Shown: positions 1 to 6,904 of the stretch, one piece after another
Layout of the letters: each line of letters starts with the position of its first letter
Position numbering within the stretch: the stretch's first letter is position 1
Origin: Oscillospiraceae bacterium
GTDB lineage: Bacteria > Bacillota > Clostridia > Oscillospirales > Oscillospiraceae
Length of the DNA: 35,587 bases
Direction of reading: 5' to 3'
Assembly: GCA_015067665.1 (NCBI GenBank)
Contig: SVLZ01000013.1
Location: 1-35,587, forward strand
Translations under genes and position numbers: made by a program
Notes under the pieces: generated by a model
What the model was told of the DNA's origin: nothing
What the model saw: the letters and a program-made list of their open reading frames with translations, nothing else
Databases searched by the model: none

Positions 1-404
1 TGGGTCATATCGGTGCGGTGTGCGCCGTGACGCTTGATAACGCCCTGATAGCCGTGGCCCTTAGAGATACCGGTCACGTCGATCATGTCGCCGGCTGCAA
101 AGGTGTCAGCCTTGATCACGTCGCCAACGTTCAGCTCCTCAGCATTTTCGAGCTTGAACTCTTTCAGGTGCTTCTTAGCCTCGACGCCGGCCTTTTTCAG
201 GTGGCCTGCTTCAGGCTTGCTCAGCTTAGATTCCTTAACGTCCTCAAAGCCAAGCTGTACGGCTACGTAGCCGTCGGTTTCGATGTTCTTCTTCTGAGTA
301 ACGACGCAGGGGCCTGCCTCCACAACGGTAACAGGAATCACCTTGCCGTTCTCATCGAAGATCTGGGTCATACCCACTTTCTTGCCGATGATTGCTTTCT
401 TCAT
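1..404 (-). CDS. rplC: 50S ribosomal protein L3, N-terminal part (cut by window edge)
   Basis: Ribosomal protein L3 is an early-assembling 23S rRNA-binding protein of the large subunit. The reading frame starts at ATG 404 and stays open to the window edge, giving about 134 residues. The N-terminus [16 protein letters not shown] is the standard L3 start, and the later stretch ending [10 protein letters not shown] is the L3 glycine-rich segment that follows the first beta-barrel. An AAGGAG ribosome site lies a few bases upstream (about 411-417). It follows rpsJ by 148 bp on the same strand, which is the usual S10-operon order (S10, L3, L4, L23...). The 148-bp gap is longer than usual and holds small hairpins and an AT-rich patch around 525-550, but no clear promoter was found. 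The identification is certain; the C-terminus lies outside the window. Confidence 0.97.
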   Translation of the reverse strand, partial: MKKAIIGKKVGMTQIFDENGKVIPVTVVEAGPCVVTQKKNIETDGYVAVQLGFEDVKESKLSKPEAGHLKKAGVEAKKHLKEFKLENAEELNVGDVIKADTFAAGDMIDVTGISKGHGYQGVIKRHGAHRTDMT

Positions 405-552
405 GTGTTTTCTCCTTTTTTAGGTTATTGGTTGACCGATGTCATTGGGTACACCGCGCCAACATGACCCGTCGCCCGTTGCCAGAGGTCTTTTCAGACC
501 CGCAGTGCGGGCAGCGGTGAATTCGCATATATTATTTAATAATGTATACGAA

Positions 553-861
553 TTACAGCTTTATCTCAATCTCAACACCAGCGGGAAGATCCAGGCTGCT
601 GAGGGCCTCAACGGTCTTCTGGTTGGGGTTAAGGATATCGATCAGTCTCTTGTGGGTTCTGCGCTCGAACTGCTCACGGCTGTCCTTGTACTTATGCACA
701 GCGCGAAGGATGGTAACGACTTCCTTCTTGGTGGGCAGGGGGATGGGACCGGAAACGGCAGCGCCGTTACGCTTTGCGGTCTCAACGATTTTGGCTGCGC
801 TGGCGTCGATCAGGTGATGATCATAAGCCTTCAGCCGGATGCGGATCATTTGGTTTGCCAT
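553..861 (-). CDS. rpsJ: 30S ribosomal protein S10
   Basis: S10 is a small-subunit head protein, also known as NusE for its role in transcription antitermination with NusB. The product is 102 residues, the normal length. It shows the family pattern: [26 protein letters not shown] near the start, then GPIPLPTKK, a loop ending in [15 protein letters not shown], and a C-terminal VEIEIKL strand (written here in pieces of the family signature). The start ATG 859-861 has an AAGGAGG site at 871-877 with 9 bases between. It is the first gene of the S10 operon here; the upstream gene murA is separated by about 680 bp with its own terminator. Expression is probably driven by the promoter at 1136-1164 and modulated by the leader. 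Confidence 0.98.
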   Translation of the reverse strand: MANQMIRIRLKAYDHHLIDASAAKIVETAKRNGAAVSGPIPLPTKKEVVTILRAVHKYKDSREQFERRTHKRLIDILNPNQKTVEALSSLDLPAGVEIEIKL

Positions 862-893
862 TTTGTGTTTCCTCCTTGATAAAACGTACTCAG

Positions 894-985
894 TTTTCTT
901 GGTGTCTGGGTACGGTGAGCCACTTTTGCAACGCTACCGTGCGTATCACTCTGAGCCAAGAAAAATGGTCGACCCAAGGCCGACC
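894..985 (-). promoter_or_regulatory. structured 5' leader of the S10 operon (candidate ribosomal-protein leader)
   Basis: The predicted transcript starts near 1129 and runs about 268 nt before the rpsJ start. Just upstream of the Shine-Dalgarno site it can form a perfect 9-bp stem (894-902 with 956-964), closing an inner stem (912-916 with 936-940). A second 5-bp hairpin lies at 967-971/981-985, and a short CGCC/GGCG hairpin sits near 1070. S10 operons of other bacteria are autoregulated through leaders, for example by L4 in E. coli. I infer a similar role here; the bound protein is unknown. The stems are seen directly, the function is inferred. Confidence 0.5.
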
Positions 986-1135
986 TTTCCCCTGCCGCAG
1001 CGATATACGCAGCGTAAACAGAAGCAGTTCAGCCGCCCGATGACCGGACATACTCCGTAGAAGTTACCGCCACTTGGCGCAATCTCCTACATCATCGCAG
1101 TGCGATATGCAGACTTTTCCCGCACACGCTCGATC

Positions 1136-1164
1136 ATTTTAACACGCACGGCGCCGTTTGTCAA
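1136..1164 (-). promoter_or_regulatory. sigma-A promoter of the S10 operon
   Basis: On the minus strand there is a consensus TTGACA (-35, 1159-1164), a 17-base spacer and TAAAAT (-10, 1136-1141). An AT-rich tract lies directly upstream (1165-1245) and could act as an UP element. This is the strongest promoter match in the window, as expected for a ribosomal operon. Confidence 0.85.
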
Positions 1165-1254
1165 CTGTTTTTTCATTATAAATCACAAAATTTTTATAAT
1201 AATTTTGTGTGTTTCGTAGAAAATTTTTACCATCATTTTCCGCCAAAAACGGAT

Positions 1255-1505
1255 GTCATTCTGAGCGGAGGCGTAGCCGGAGTGGCAGAATCTACGCACC
1301 GAAAAACCGCTGCAATGAGCAGATAATGCGAAGTCTCGGCCCCCTCTCTGAGGGGGCTGGCAGAAATCTTTGATTTCTGACTGGGGGAGTGTCCCACCTT
1401 TAGAACTACACTCCCTCCGTCTTTTGCTCGTTCCTCGCAAAATCCACCTCCCTCAAAGAGGGAGGCAAGGCTTTGTCCGCTTGCGAACACCTCAACTGTC
1501 AATTA
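1255..1505. repeat. intergenic repeat block between murA and rpsJ
   Basis: This stretch has no gene. It holds (i) a short palindromic unit at about 1258-1293 whose ends ATTCTG and CAGAAT pair; (ii) a MITE-like unit at about 1340-1470 whose left end (CCCCCTCT...AGAGGGGG-type hairpin near 1341-1358) and right end (CCTCCCTC AAA GAGGGAGG at about 1448-1466) are inverted relatives; (iii) a single CAACTGTCAATTA copy at 1493-1505, one of the TTGACAATTGAC-type repeats seen elsewhere in the window. Related sequences occur at 4192-4345, 13317-13478 and 17935-17995. Confidence 0.6.
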
Positions 1506-1533
1506 TTAAGGGCAAGCAGTTCCCTGCTTGCCC
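1501..1533 (-). terminator. rho-independent terminator of murA
   Basis: A perfect 10-bp stem (1510-1519 with 1524-1533) with a 4-base loop begins 6 bases after the murA stop. The minus-strand sequence after it is UUAAUAAUU, a broken U-tract, so termination may be incomplete. Confidence 0.75.
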
Positions 1534-1539
1534 TCTTAT

Positions 1540-2805
1540 TCACTCTTCAATTCTCTGAATATCCGCGCCCAAAGCAGTCATCTTTTCAATAAGCTGCTCA
1601 TAGCCGCGCTCCACATAATGGATATTGTCTACATAGGTGGTACCCCGTGCAGAAAGGCCGGCAATAATCAGTGCCGCACCGGCCCGGAGATCCTTCGCAG
1701 TCACCGACGCACCGGAAAGCCGGGGTGTACCGGTCACAACAGCGGTCTTGCCGTTGATTTGAATATCCGCGCCCATAGCCGTAAGCTCATTGCAGTAGCC
1801 AAAGAACCGGGTCTCGTAGACATTCTCCGTCAGCTTGCTCACACCGTCCGCCAACGTCATACACACACAGATCTGGGCCTGCATATCTGTAGGGAAGCCG
1901 GGATAGGGTCGGGTTTTTACGGTGGTACAGGTCAAATTGCCGTTGGAAACGATCCGAATAGAATCGTCAAAATTCTGGATGCTCGCACCCATTTCCTCTA
2001 ACTTAGAGGTAATGCATTCCATATGCTTAGGGATGACGTTCTTTACCAGCACATCTCCACCAACCGCTGCAACTGCCGCAAGATAGGTGCCCGCCTCAAT
2101 TTGGTCAGGAATAATGGCATAAGTGCCGCCGGTGAGCTTCTGTACACCGCGAATCTTAATGGTGTCCGTACCTGCACCGGAGATGTCTGCACCCATGGTG
2201 TTCAGGAAGTTGGCAAGGTCAACGATATGGGGCTCCTTTGCCGCGTTTTCGATGATGGTCTGACCGGGCAGCAGTGTGGCTGCCATAATAATATTCATCG
2301 TCGCGCCAACGCTGACCACGTCCAGGCTCACCCGGTTGCCGCAAAGGCCATTTTCACCGGCACAGAGCCGCACATACTCATCCGTCTCATCCACCTTAGC
2401 ACCCAGCGCCTTAAAGCCCTTAATGTGCTGGTCGATGGGACGATTTGCAAAATTACAGCCGCCGGGCAGCGCCACATCCGCCTGACCGAAACGGGACAGC
2501 AGCGCGCCCATAAGGTAGTAGCTTGCACGCATCTTTTTTACAAACTCAGGATTTGGCTTGGTGCTGCGAATATAGGTAGCGTCCAAAGTGACCGCACCAC
2601 CGGGCAGCTTTTCCACCACAACACCCAAATCCTGCAAAATTGTAAGAATTACGCGAACATCGGAAATATCCGGTACATTCTCCACCCGGCACTTTCCCTC
2701 GATCAATATGGCAGCAGGCAAAATAGCCACAGCCGCATTTTTCGCGCCGCTTATCGTAACGGAGCCCCGCAAAGGGTTACCTCCGTGAATTTCATATCTT
2801 GCCAA
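1540..2805 (-). CDS. murA: UDP-N-acetylglucosamine 1-carboxyvinyltransferase
   Basis: MurA transfers enolpyruvate from PEP to UDP-GlcNAc, the first committed step of peptidoglycan precursor synthesis in the cytoplasm. The 421-residue product has the normal length. It shows SGAKNA with Lys22, the catalytic Cys117 in LPGGCNFANRPIDQH (the fosfomycin-reactive Cys in this family), and KKMRASYYLMG. Because Cys rather than Asp is present, it should be a fosfomycin-sensitive type. The start is TTG (2803-2805): the family N-terminus begins exactly there and AAGGAGAGG lies 7-10 bases upstream, while no in-frame ATG is nearby. It has its own promoter and terminator, so it is probably monocistronic. Many Firmicutes carry two MurA paralogues; which one this is cannot be told from the window. 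Confidence 0.97.
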   Translation of the reverse strand: MARYEIHGGNPLRGSVTISGAKNAAVAILPAAILIEGKCRVENVPDISDVRVILTILQDLGVVVEKLPGGAVTLDATYIRSTKPNPEFVKKMRASYYLMGALLSRFGQADVALPGGCNFANRPIDQHIKGFKALGAKVDETDEYVRLCAGENGLCGNRVSLDVVSVGATMNIIMAATLLPGQTIIENAAKEPHIVDLANFLNTMGADISGAGTDTIKIRGVQKLTGGTYAIIPDQIEAGTYLAAVAAVGGDVLVKNVIPKHMECITSKLEEMGASIQNFDDSIRIVSNGNLTCTTVKTRPYPGFPTDMQAQICVCMTLADGVSKLTENVYETRFFGYCNELTAMGADIQINGKTAVVTGTPRLSGASVTAKDLRAGAALIIAGLSARGTTYVDNIHYVERGYEQLIEKMTALGADIQRIEE

Positions 2806-2847
2806 GGATGATCCTCTCCTTGCGAATAATTAATCATTACGCACGGT

Positions 2848-2876
2848 ATTATACCACATTTTCCGACTTATGTAAA
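2848..2876 (-). promoter_or_regulatory. sigma-A promoter of murA
   Basis: TTTACA (-35, 2871-2876), 17-base spacer, perfect TATAAT (-10, 2848-2853) on the minus strand. It lies in the 79-bp gap between the methyltransferase stop and murA, giving a leader of about 35 nt. Confidence 0.85.
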
Positions 2877-2884
2877 GTACTTTC

Positions 2885-4174
2885 TTACCGGCGCAGCCCC
2901 TTGGGGTAGTGATTTTTCAGTACGCTGCCGTCGCCCTTGCCCCAACCGATGCTATAGCCGTCTACCATTACAAGGCACCAACCGCCAACAGACGACGGCA
3001 CCACATCACCGTGGAGATAATCTGCTGTTTCCTTACTGTCTGCGGCATAGGACTGGACATTTTTCGCAGTCTTTAGCCACAGCGCCAAAGCGTGAGCCGG
3101 CAAAAAGCGCCCCTTGCGCATCTCTCCCAGCTCCAAACCCGGACGGAGCACGCGAAGACCTTTCAGCTCCGGCATTTCCGGGTGTGCCCAGTATAGCGTT
3201 TCACCAAAGCAAACCGCCTTGCCCGCAGGAAGTACAATGCCCATTTCCTTAGCAAAGGCGTCCCACTCCTTGGGCAGCTTCTCCCCTTTTTCGTTTACAT
3301 CAGGTGTCTGCTCTTCCCCATTCTTTCGCAGAACTGCCACAAAATGACCCTCTCCCAACAGCTTATGGGGCCAAAGCCGGAACATGCCTGTTCCCACCTT
3401 AGAAAACCAAGGTACATCCACATCCTCCGCTGTAAATTCCGGATGCTCTGCCAAAAAGGCAGCCACCGTCTCCTCATTTTCCTCCGGTGCAAAGGTGCAG
3501 GTGGAGTAAACCAATCTGCCGCCGGGTCGCAGGAGCTTTGCGGCATCGCGCAAAATCACCCGCTGCCGGTCCGCGCACATCCGAACAGTCTCTTCACTCC
3601 AATCGGTAACAGCTGCCTCTTCCTTACGGAACATACCCTCGCCGGAGCAAGGCGCATCCACCAACACCCGGTCAAAGAACCCGGGCAGCCGCCGACCCAG
3701 ATTCTCCGTATTTTCGTTGGTAACAAGGGCATTGGCCACCCCAAGCCGCTCTATATTTTGGGACAAAATCTTCGCCCGCTTGGGACTCCATTCGTTGCAA
3801 AGGAGAAAGCCCTTCCCTTTCATCCGTCCGGCAATTTGGGTAGACTTACCGCCGGGCGCTGCGCACAGATCGCAGATCCGTTCACCGGGCTGTGGGTCTA
3901 ATAGCGCCACTGCCGACATTGCGCTTGCCTCCTGTAAATAGTATACGCCGCACTCGTGATATGGGTGCAGACCGGGCCGCGCATCGGACGCATAATAATA
4001 GCCATTTTCTTCCCATGGCACAATCTCCCCTACAAAAGGAAGATCTGCCCTCTCCCCTTTCAGCGGATTAAATCGCAGGGCCACCGCCCGGGGACGCTCC
4101 AAGCTCTGCAAATACGCCGGGTATTCCTCCCCCAGCATATCTTTCATTCTGTTTAAAAACTCCAAAGGAAGCAT
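2885..4174 (-). CDS. RsmF/RsmB-type rRNA cytosine-C5 methyltransferase (NOL1/NOP2/sun family)
   Basis: SAM-dependent m5C methyltransferase acting on rRNA, probably 16S as for YebU/RsmF; the exact target base is not known. Visible motifs: the SAM-binding loop LCAAPGGKSTQIA, motif IV DAPCSGEGMFRKE with the base-releasing Cys, and motif VI VYSTCTFAPEENE with the catalytic Cys. The C-terminal part ending GWGKGDGSVLKNHYPKG is the RsmF-type RNA-binding (PUA-like) tail. Two adjacent ATGs stand at 4175-4177 and 4172-4174; GGGAGG at 4181-4186 is 6 bases from the second, so 4174 is preferred (430 residues). A longer frame to 4225 would run into a repeat element and is unlikely. The gene lies between the terminator of the EF-G-like gene and the murA promoter, so it appears to be a single-gene unit. 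Confidence 0.93.
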   Translation of the reverse strand: MLPLEFLNRMKDMLGEEYPAYLQSLERPRAVALRFNPLKGERADLPFVGEIVPWEENGYYYASDARPGLHPYHECGVYYLQEASAMSAVALLDPQPGERICDLCAAPGGKSTQIAGRMKGKGFLLCNEWSPKRAKILSQNIERLGVANALVTNENTENLGRRLPGFFDRVLVDAPCSGEGMFRKEEAAVTDWSEETVRMCADRQRVILRDAAKLLRPGGRLVYSTCTFAPEENEETVAAFLAEHPEFTAEDVDVPWFSKVGTGMFRLWPHKLLGEGHFVAVLRKNGEEQTPDVNEKGEKLPKEWDAFAKEMGIVLPAGKAVCFGETLYWAHPEMPELKGLRVLRPGLELGEMRKGRFLPAHALALWLKTAKNVQSYAADSKETADYLHGDVVPSSVGGWCLVMVDGYSIGWGKGDGSVLKNHYPKGLRR

Positions 4175-4191
4175 CATTTTCCTCCCATATC

Positions 4192-4345
4192 GAAATGCCT
4201 TCCCCTGGGGGAAGGTGCCCCGCAAGGGGCGGATGAGGGATTTCTTGCACCAATATTGCTATGCAGGAACGACAATGCAACAAGGGAGCCCCTCATCCGA
4301 CAAAATCAGAGATTTTTGCCACCTTCTCCCAGGAGAAGGCATTTC
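4192..4345. repeat. MITE-like palindromic element upstream of the methyltransferase
   Basis: A 154-bp element with 26-bp terminal inverted repeats (4192-4217 and 4320-4345, 24 of 26 matching) that start GAAATGCCTTC. Inside is a second perfect 10-bp inverted pair, CGGATGAGGG (4230-4239) and its complement (4290-4299). There is no coding sequence. It ends only 6 bases before the methyltransferase ribosome site, so it would be transcribed as part of that gene's 5' leader. Confidence 0.8.
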
Positions 4346-4346
4346 C

Positions 4347-4355
4347 ATTCTACCA
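4347..4355 (-). promoter_or_regulatory. possible extended -10 promoter of the methyltransferase gene
   Basis: Minus-strand TGG-TAGAAT forms an extended -10 box between the upstream terminator and the repeat element. No convincing -35 box was found. This is the only promoter-like site in the gap. Confidence 0.35.
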
Positions 4356-4378
4356 CACATTCCCACAAATTACCACAT

Positions 4379-4408
4379 AAAAAAGCGGTGCAGCCGAAGC
4401 TGCACCGC
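4379..4408 (-). terminator. rho-independent terminator of the EF-G-like gene
   Basis: A perfect 10-bp GC-rich stem (4385-4394 with 4399-4408) with a UUCG-type loop in the minus transcript, followed by six U (4384-4379). It starts 13 bases after the stop codon. Confidence 0.92.
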
Positions 4409-4421
4409 ATATTTTATAGAA

Positions 4422-6488
4422 TTATTCCTCGTCCTTCTTTGCGTCGTCGATGATCTTCTGCTGATTTGCCTTGGGCACTTCCTCATAGCGAACGAACTCA
4501 AGCGTAAAGGAGCCGCGCGCCTGGGTCATAGCCCGCAGGTCGATGGCATAGCTGCCCATCTCAGCCATCGGCACTTCTGCTTCCACAACGGTGTTGCCGT
4601 CAGCATCGGGGTTCATACCCATAGGACGGCCACGGCGCTTGCTCAGATCACCCATTACGTCGCCAACGTAGGCTTCGGGAACGGTGACGGCCAGTGCGCC
4701 GATAGGCTCCAGCAGAGTAGGACCGGCATTGGGCATTGCTTCCTTGAAGGCAAGGATCGCAGCCAGCTTAAATGCCATTTCGTTGGAGTCGACGGGGTGG
4801 TAAGAGCCATCGTAAAGAACAGCCTTAAGACCAACCATAGGATAGCCGGCCAACGGGCCCTTCTGAACAGCTTCCTGAATACCCTTTTCAACAGCGGGAT
4901 AGAAGTTCTTGGGAACGGAGCCGCCAAAGACCTCTTCTGCAAAGATCATTTCGTCCTGCTCATCCTGCGGCTCGAAGCGAACCCAAACGTCACCGAACTG
5001 GCCGGAACCACCGGTCTGCTTCTTATGACGGCCGTGGGCCTGAACAGTCTTCTTGATCTTTTCGCGGTAAGCGACCTTCGCGGTATCCAAAACAGCGTCC
5101 ACACCGAAGCGGCTCTTCAGCTTTGCAACCAGCACATCCAGATGCTGATCACCTGCACCGGAGATAACGACCTGCTTGGTCTCTGCATTATTAACCACCT
5201 TGAAGGAGGGATCTTCTTCATTCAGTCTGTGCAGACCTGCAGCAACCTTATCTTCCTGACCCTTCACCTTGGGAGTGATGGCCATAGAGTAGCAGGCAGG
5301 TGCGTAAGGCAGACCCTTGAGGGAGACGACCTTACGGGCATCGCACAGGGTATCGCCGGTCTTAACCTTATCCATCTTACCGATGGCACCGATGTCACCG
5401 CAGGTAAGCTCCTTGACCTCAGTGGCCTTCTTGCCGCACATAGAGTAGAGGCGGCCCAGCTTCTCCGTCTCACCGGTACGGGCATTGACCAGCGCAGTAT
5501 CGGAAGTGATGCTGCCGGAGAGGACCTTAATGAAGGAGTACTTGCCGTACTGATCGGAAATGGTCTTCCAAACGAAGGCAGAGGGAACACCGCCGGGAGA
5601 AACAACAAATTCCTCGGTGGTGCCATCGGCCAAGGTTGCCTTGTGATAGTTGCCCTCGATGGGATTGGGCAGCAGGTCGATAATGTGATCCATCAGCATC
5701 AGGCTGCCCAGGCAGGTAACGCCGGAACCACACAGAACAGGGAACATACTCAGATCCTTAACACCCTGATGCAGACCCTTGATCATTTCCGCATATGTAA
5801 AGGGCTCTTCGTTGAAGAACTTATCCATCAGCTCTTCGTCGGTCTCTGCAACTGCTTCCATCAGAGCATAGTTGAAGTCCGTAATGACATCTTCCTTGCC
5901 GGCGGGAACAGCGATCTCTACGCGCTTGAGGTTCTGCATCTCGTATGCGCGCTTATTGAGCACGTCGATAATACCGGTGACCTTCCGATTGCCGTCCCAA
6001 ATAGGAATGACAACGGGAGCGATCTTGTTGCCGTACTTTTCACGCAGTGCCTCGAAGGTCGCGTTATAATCAGAGTTATCCTCGTCTACTTTAGAGATGT
6101 AGATAAAGCGAGGCATATTACGCTGCTCGCAGTACTTCCAAGCCTTCTCGAAGCCTACAGTGATGCCGTCCTTAGCAGAGATGACCAGAATCGCTGCATC
6201 GGCTGCGCGGAGCGCTTCCACGGTAGCGCCGGCAAAATCAAATGCGCCGGGGGTGTCCAGCACGTTGATACGCACGTTCTTGTAGTCCAGAGGAACCACG
6301 GAGGTAGAAATAGAAATATTACGGCGAATCTCCTCGGGGTCAAAATCACAAACCGTATTGCCGTCGGCATTCTTGCCAATGCGGTCGATGGCGCCAGTCA
6401 TATAAAGTAAGCTTTCCGCCAGAGCGGTCTTGCCGCTGCCGCTATGGCCCAGCAGACAAATATTGCGAATAGAATTAGCTGTGTGCAT
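4422..6488 (-). CDS. elongation factor G-like GTPase (EF-G paralogue, FusA2 type)
   Basis: A five-domain translational GTPase of 688 residues, slightly shorter than classical EF-G (about 690-700). G1 is GHSGSGKT (14-21), G3 is DTPGAFDF (78-85) and G4 is SKVD (132-135). The histidine that follows DTPG in EF-G and EF-Tu, needed for normal GTP hydrolysis, is Ala82 here, and G4 has Ser in place of Asn. Domain IV (GGSGQFGDVWVRFEP) and domain V (LSKRRGRPMGM) are intact. These traits fit the EF-G-like paralogue group common in Firmicutes and Actinobacteria rather than the main EF-G, which normally sits beside rpsL/rpsG. The role of this group is unsettled. Start ATG 6486-6488 has AAGGAG 10 bases upstream; promoter and terminator flank it, so it is monocistronic. 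Confidence 0.9.
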   Translation of the reverse strand: MHTANSIRNICLLGHSGSGKTALAESLLYMTGAIDRIGKNADGNTVCDFDPEEIRRNISISTSVVPLDYKNVRINVLDTPGAFDFAGATVEALRAADAAILVISAKDGITVGFEKAWKYCEQRNMPRFIYISKVDEDNSDYNATFEALREKYGNKIAPVVIPIWDGNRKVTGIIDVLNKRAYEMQNLKRVEIAVPAGKEDVITDFNYALMEAVAETDEELMDKFFNEEPFTYAEMIKGLHQGVKDLSMFPVLCGSGVTCLGSLMLMDHIIDLLPNPIEGNYHKATLADGTTEEFVVSPGGVPSAFVWKTISDQYGKYSFIKVLSGSITSDTALVNARTGETEKLGRLYSMCGKKATEVKELTCGDIGAIGKMDKVKTGDTLCDARKVVSLKGLPYAPACYSMAITPKVKGQEDKVAAGLHRLNEEDPSFKVVNNAETKQVVISGAGDQHLDVLVAKLKSRFGVDAVLDTAKVAYREKIKKTVQAHGRHKKQTGGSGQFGDVWVRFEPQDEQDEMIFAEEVFGGSVPKNFYPAVEKGIQEAVQKGPLAGYPMVGLKAVLYDGSYHPVDSNEMAFKLAAILAFKEAMPNAGPTLLEPIGALAVTVPEAYVGDVMGDLSKRRGRPMGMNPDADGNTVVEAEVPMAEMGSYAIDLRAMTQARGSFTLEFVRYEEVPKANQQKIIDDAKKDEE

Positions 6489-6539
6489 AATAAATTATCT
6501 CCTTTTGCTTCCTTTGTGGCCAAAAACCACATTAAGGCA

Positions 6540-6568
6540 ATTATACACGAAAGCACCACTCATTTCAA
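6540..6568 (-). promoter_or_regulatory. sigma-A promoter of the EF-G-like gene
   Basis: TTGAAA (-35, 6563-6568), 17-base spacer and perfect TATAAT (-10, 6540-6545) on the minus strand, about 50 bases upstream of the start codon. Confidence 0.85.
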
Positions 6569-6670
6569 TGATTATTTTGGTAAAAATGCAAATTCGTCTC
6601 TATGTCACAAAACAAGCACCGATTTTCGGTCATTTCCACGAAAAGCATCTGTTTCCGCCCCGTATACACC

Positions 6671-6872
6671 CATCGTCCCCCGTATCCTGCGTAGGGGACG
6701 ATGCCCAAATCGTCCCGCCATCACCGCACCTCGTTAACCGACAATTGATAATTGACAATTGACAATTGACAATGGTGGTATCGCTTCGCGATGATTTTAA
6801 TATATCCCCTCAAAAAGCGGTGTCATCCTGAACAACGGATAATTGTCAACTGTCAACTGTCCATTGTCCATT
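6671..6872. repeat. intergenic repeat block: GTAGGG palindrome and paired TTGACAATTGAC arrays
   Basis: The gap 6489-6904 has no gene. After the EF-G-like promoter it holds a perfect 10-bp inverted pair (6671-6680 with 6694-6703) that overlaps a second hairpin (6695-6702 with 6709-6716) beginning GTAGGGGACG. Two arrays of a TTGACAATTGAC-type motif follow in inverted orientation: direct at 6740-6773 and inverted at 6838-6872. A GTGTCATCCTGA fragment (6820-6832) resembles the repeat at 1258. Confidence 0.65.
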
Positions 6873-6904
6873 AAAAAAGCCTTCCCTGTCGGGAAGGCTT
6901 TTTC
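6873..6904. terminator. bidirectional terminator after the pseudo-ATPase gene
   Basis: An 8-bp stem (6879-6886 with 6891-6898), loop TGTC, flanked by six A on the left and five T on the right. It acts for the minus-strand gene whose stop is 6 bases away, and could also act on the plus strand. Confidence 0.9.

Noticed and set aside
405..552. Promoter between rpsJ and rplC
   Set aside because: The AT-rich patch near 525-550 contains no spaced -35/-10 pair on the minus strand; the genes are probably co-transcribed.
4178..4225. Extended N-terminus of the methyltransferase
   Set aside because: The extra 16-17 codons are part of the repeat element, and the ribosome site fits the internal ATG pair.
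4215..6410. 731-codon open frame on the plus strand
   Set aside because: It is the antisense of the EF-G-like gene, has no family features, and arises from codon bias.
6740..6872. Short regular repeats that might suggest a CRISPR array
   Set aside because: Units are about 10 bases, adjoining and without unique spacers; no cas genes are near.
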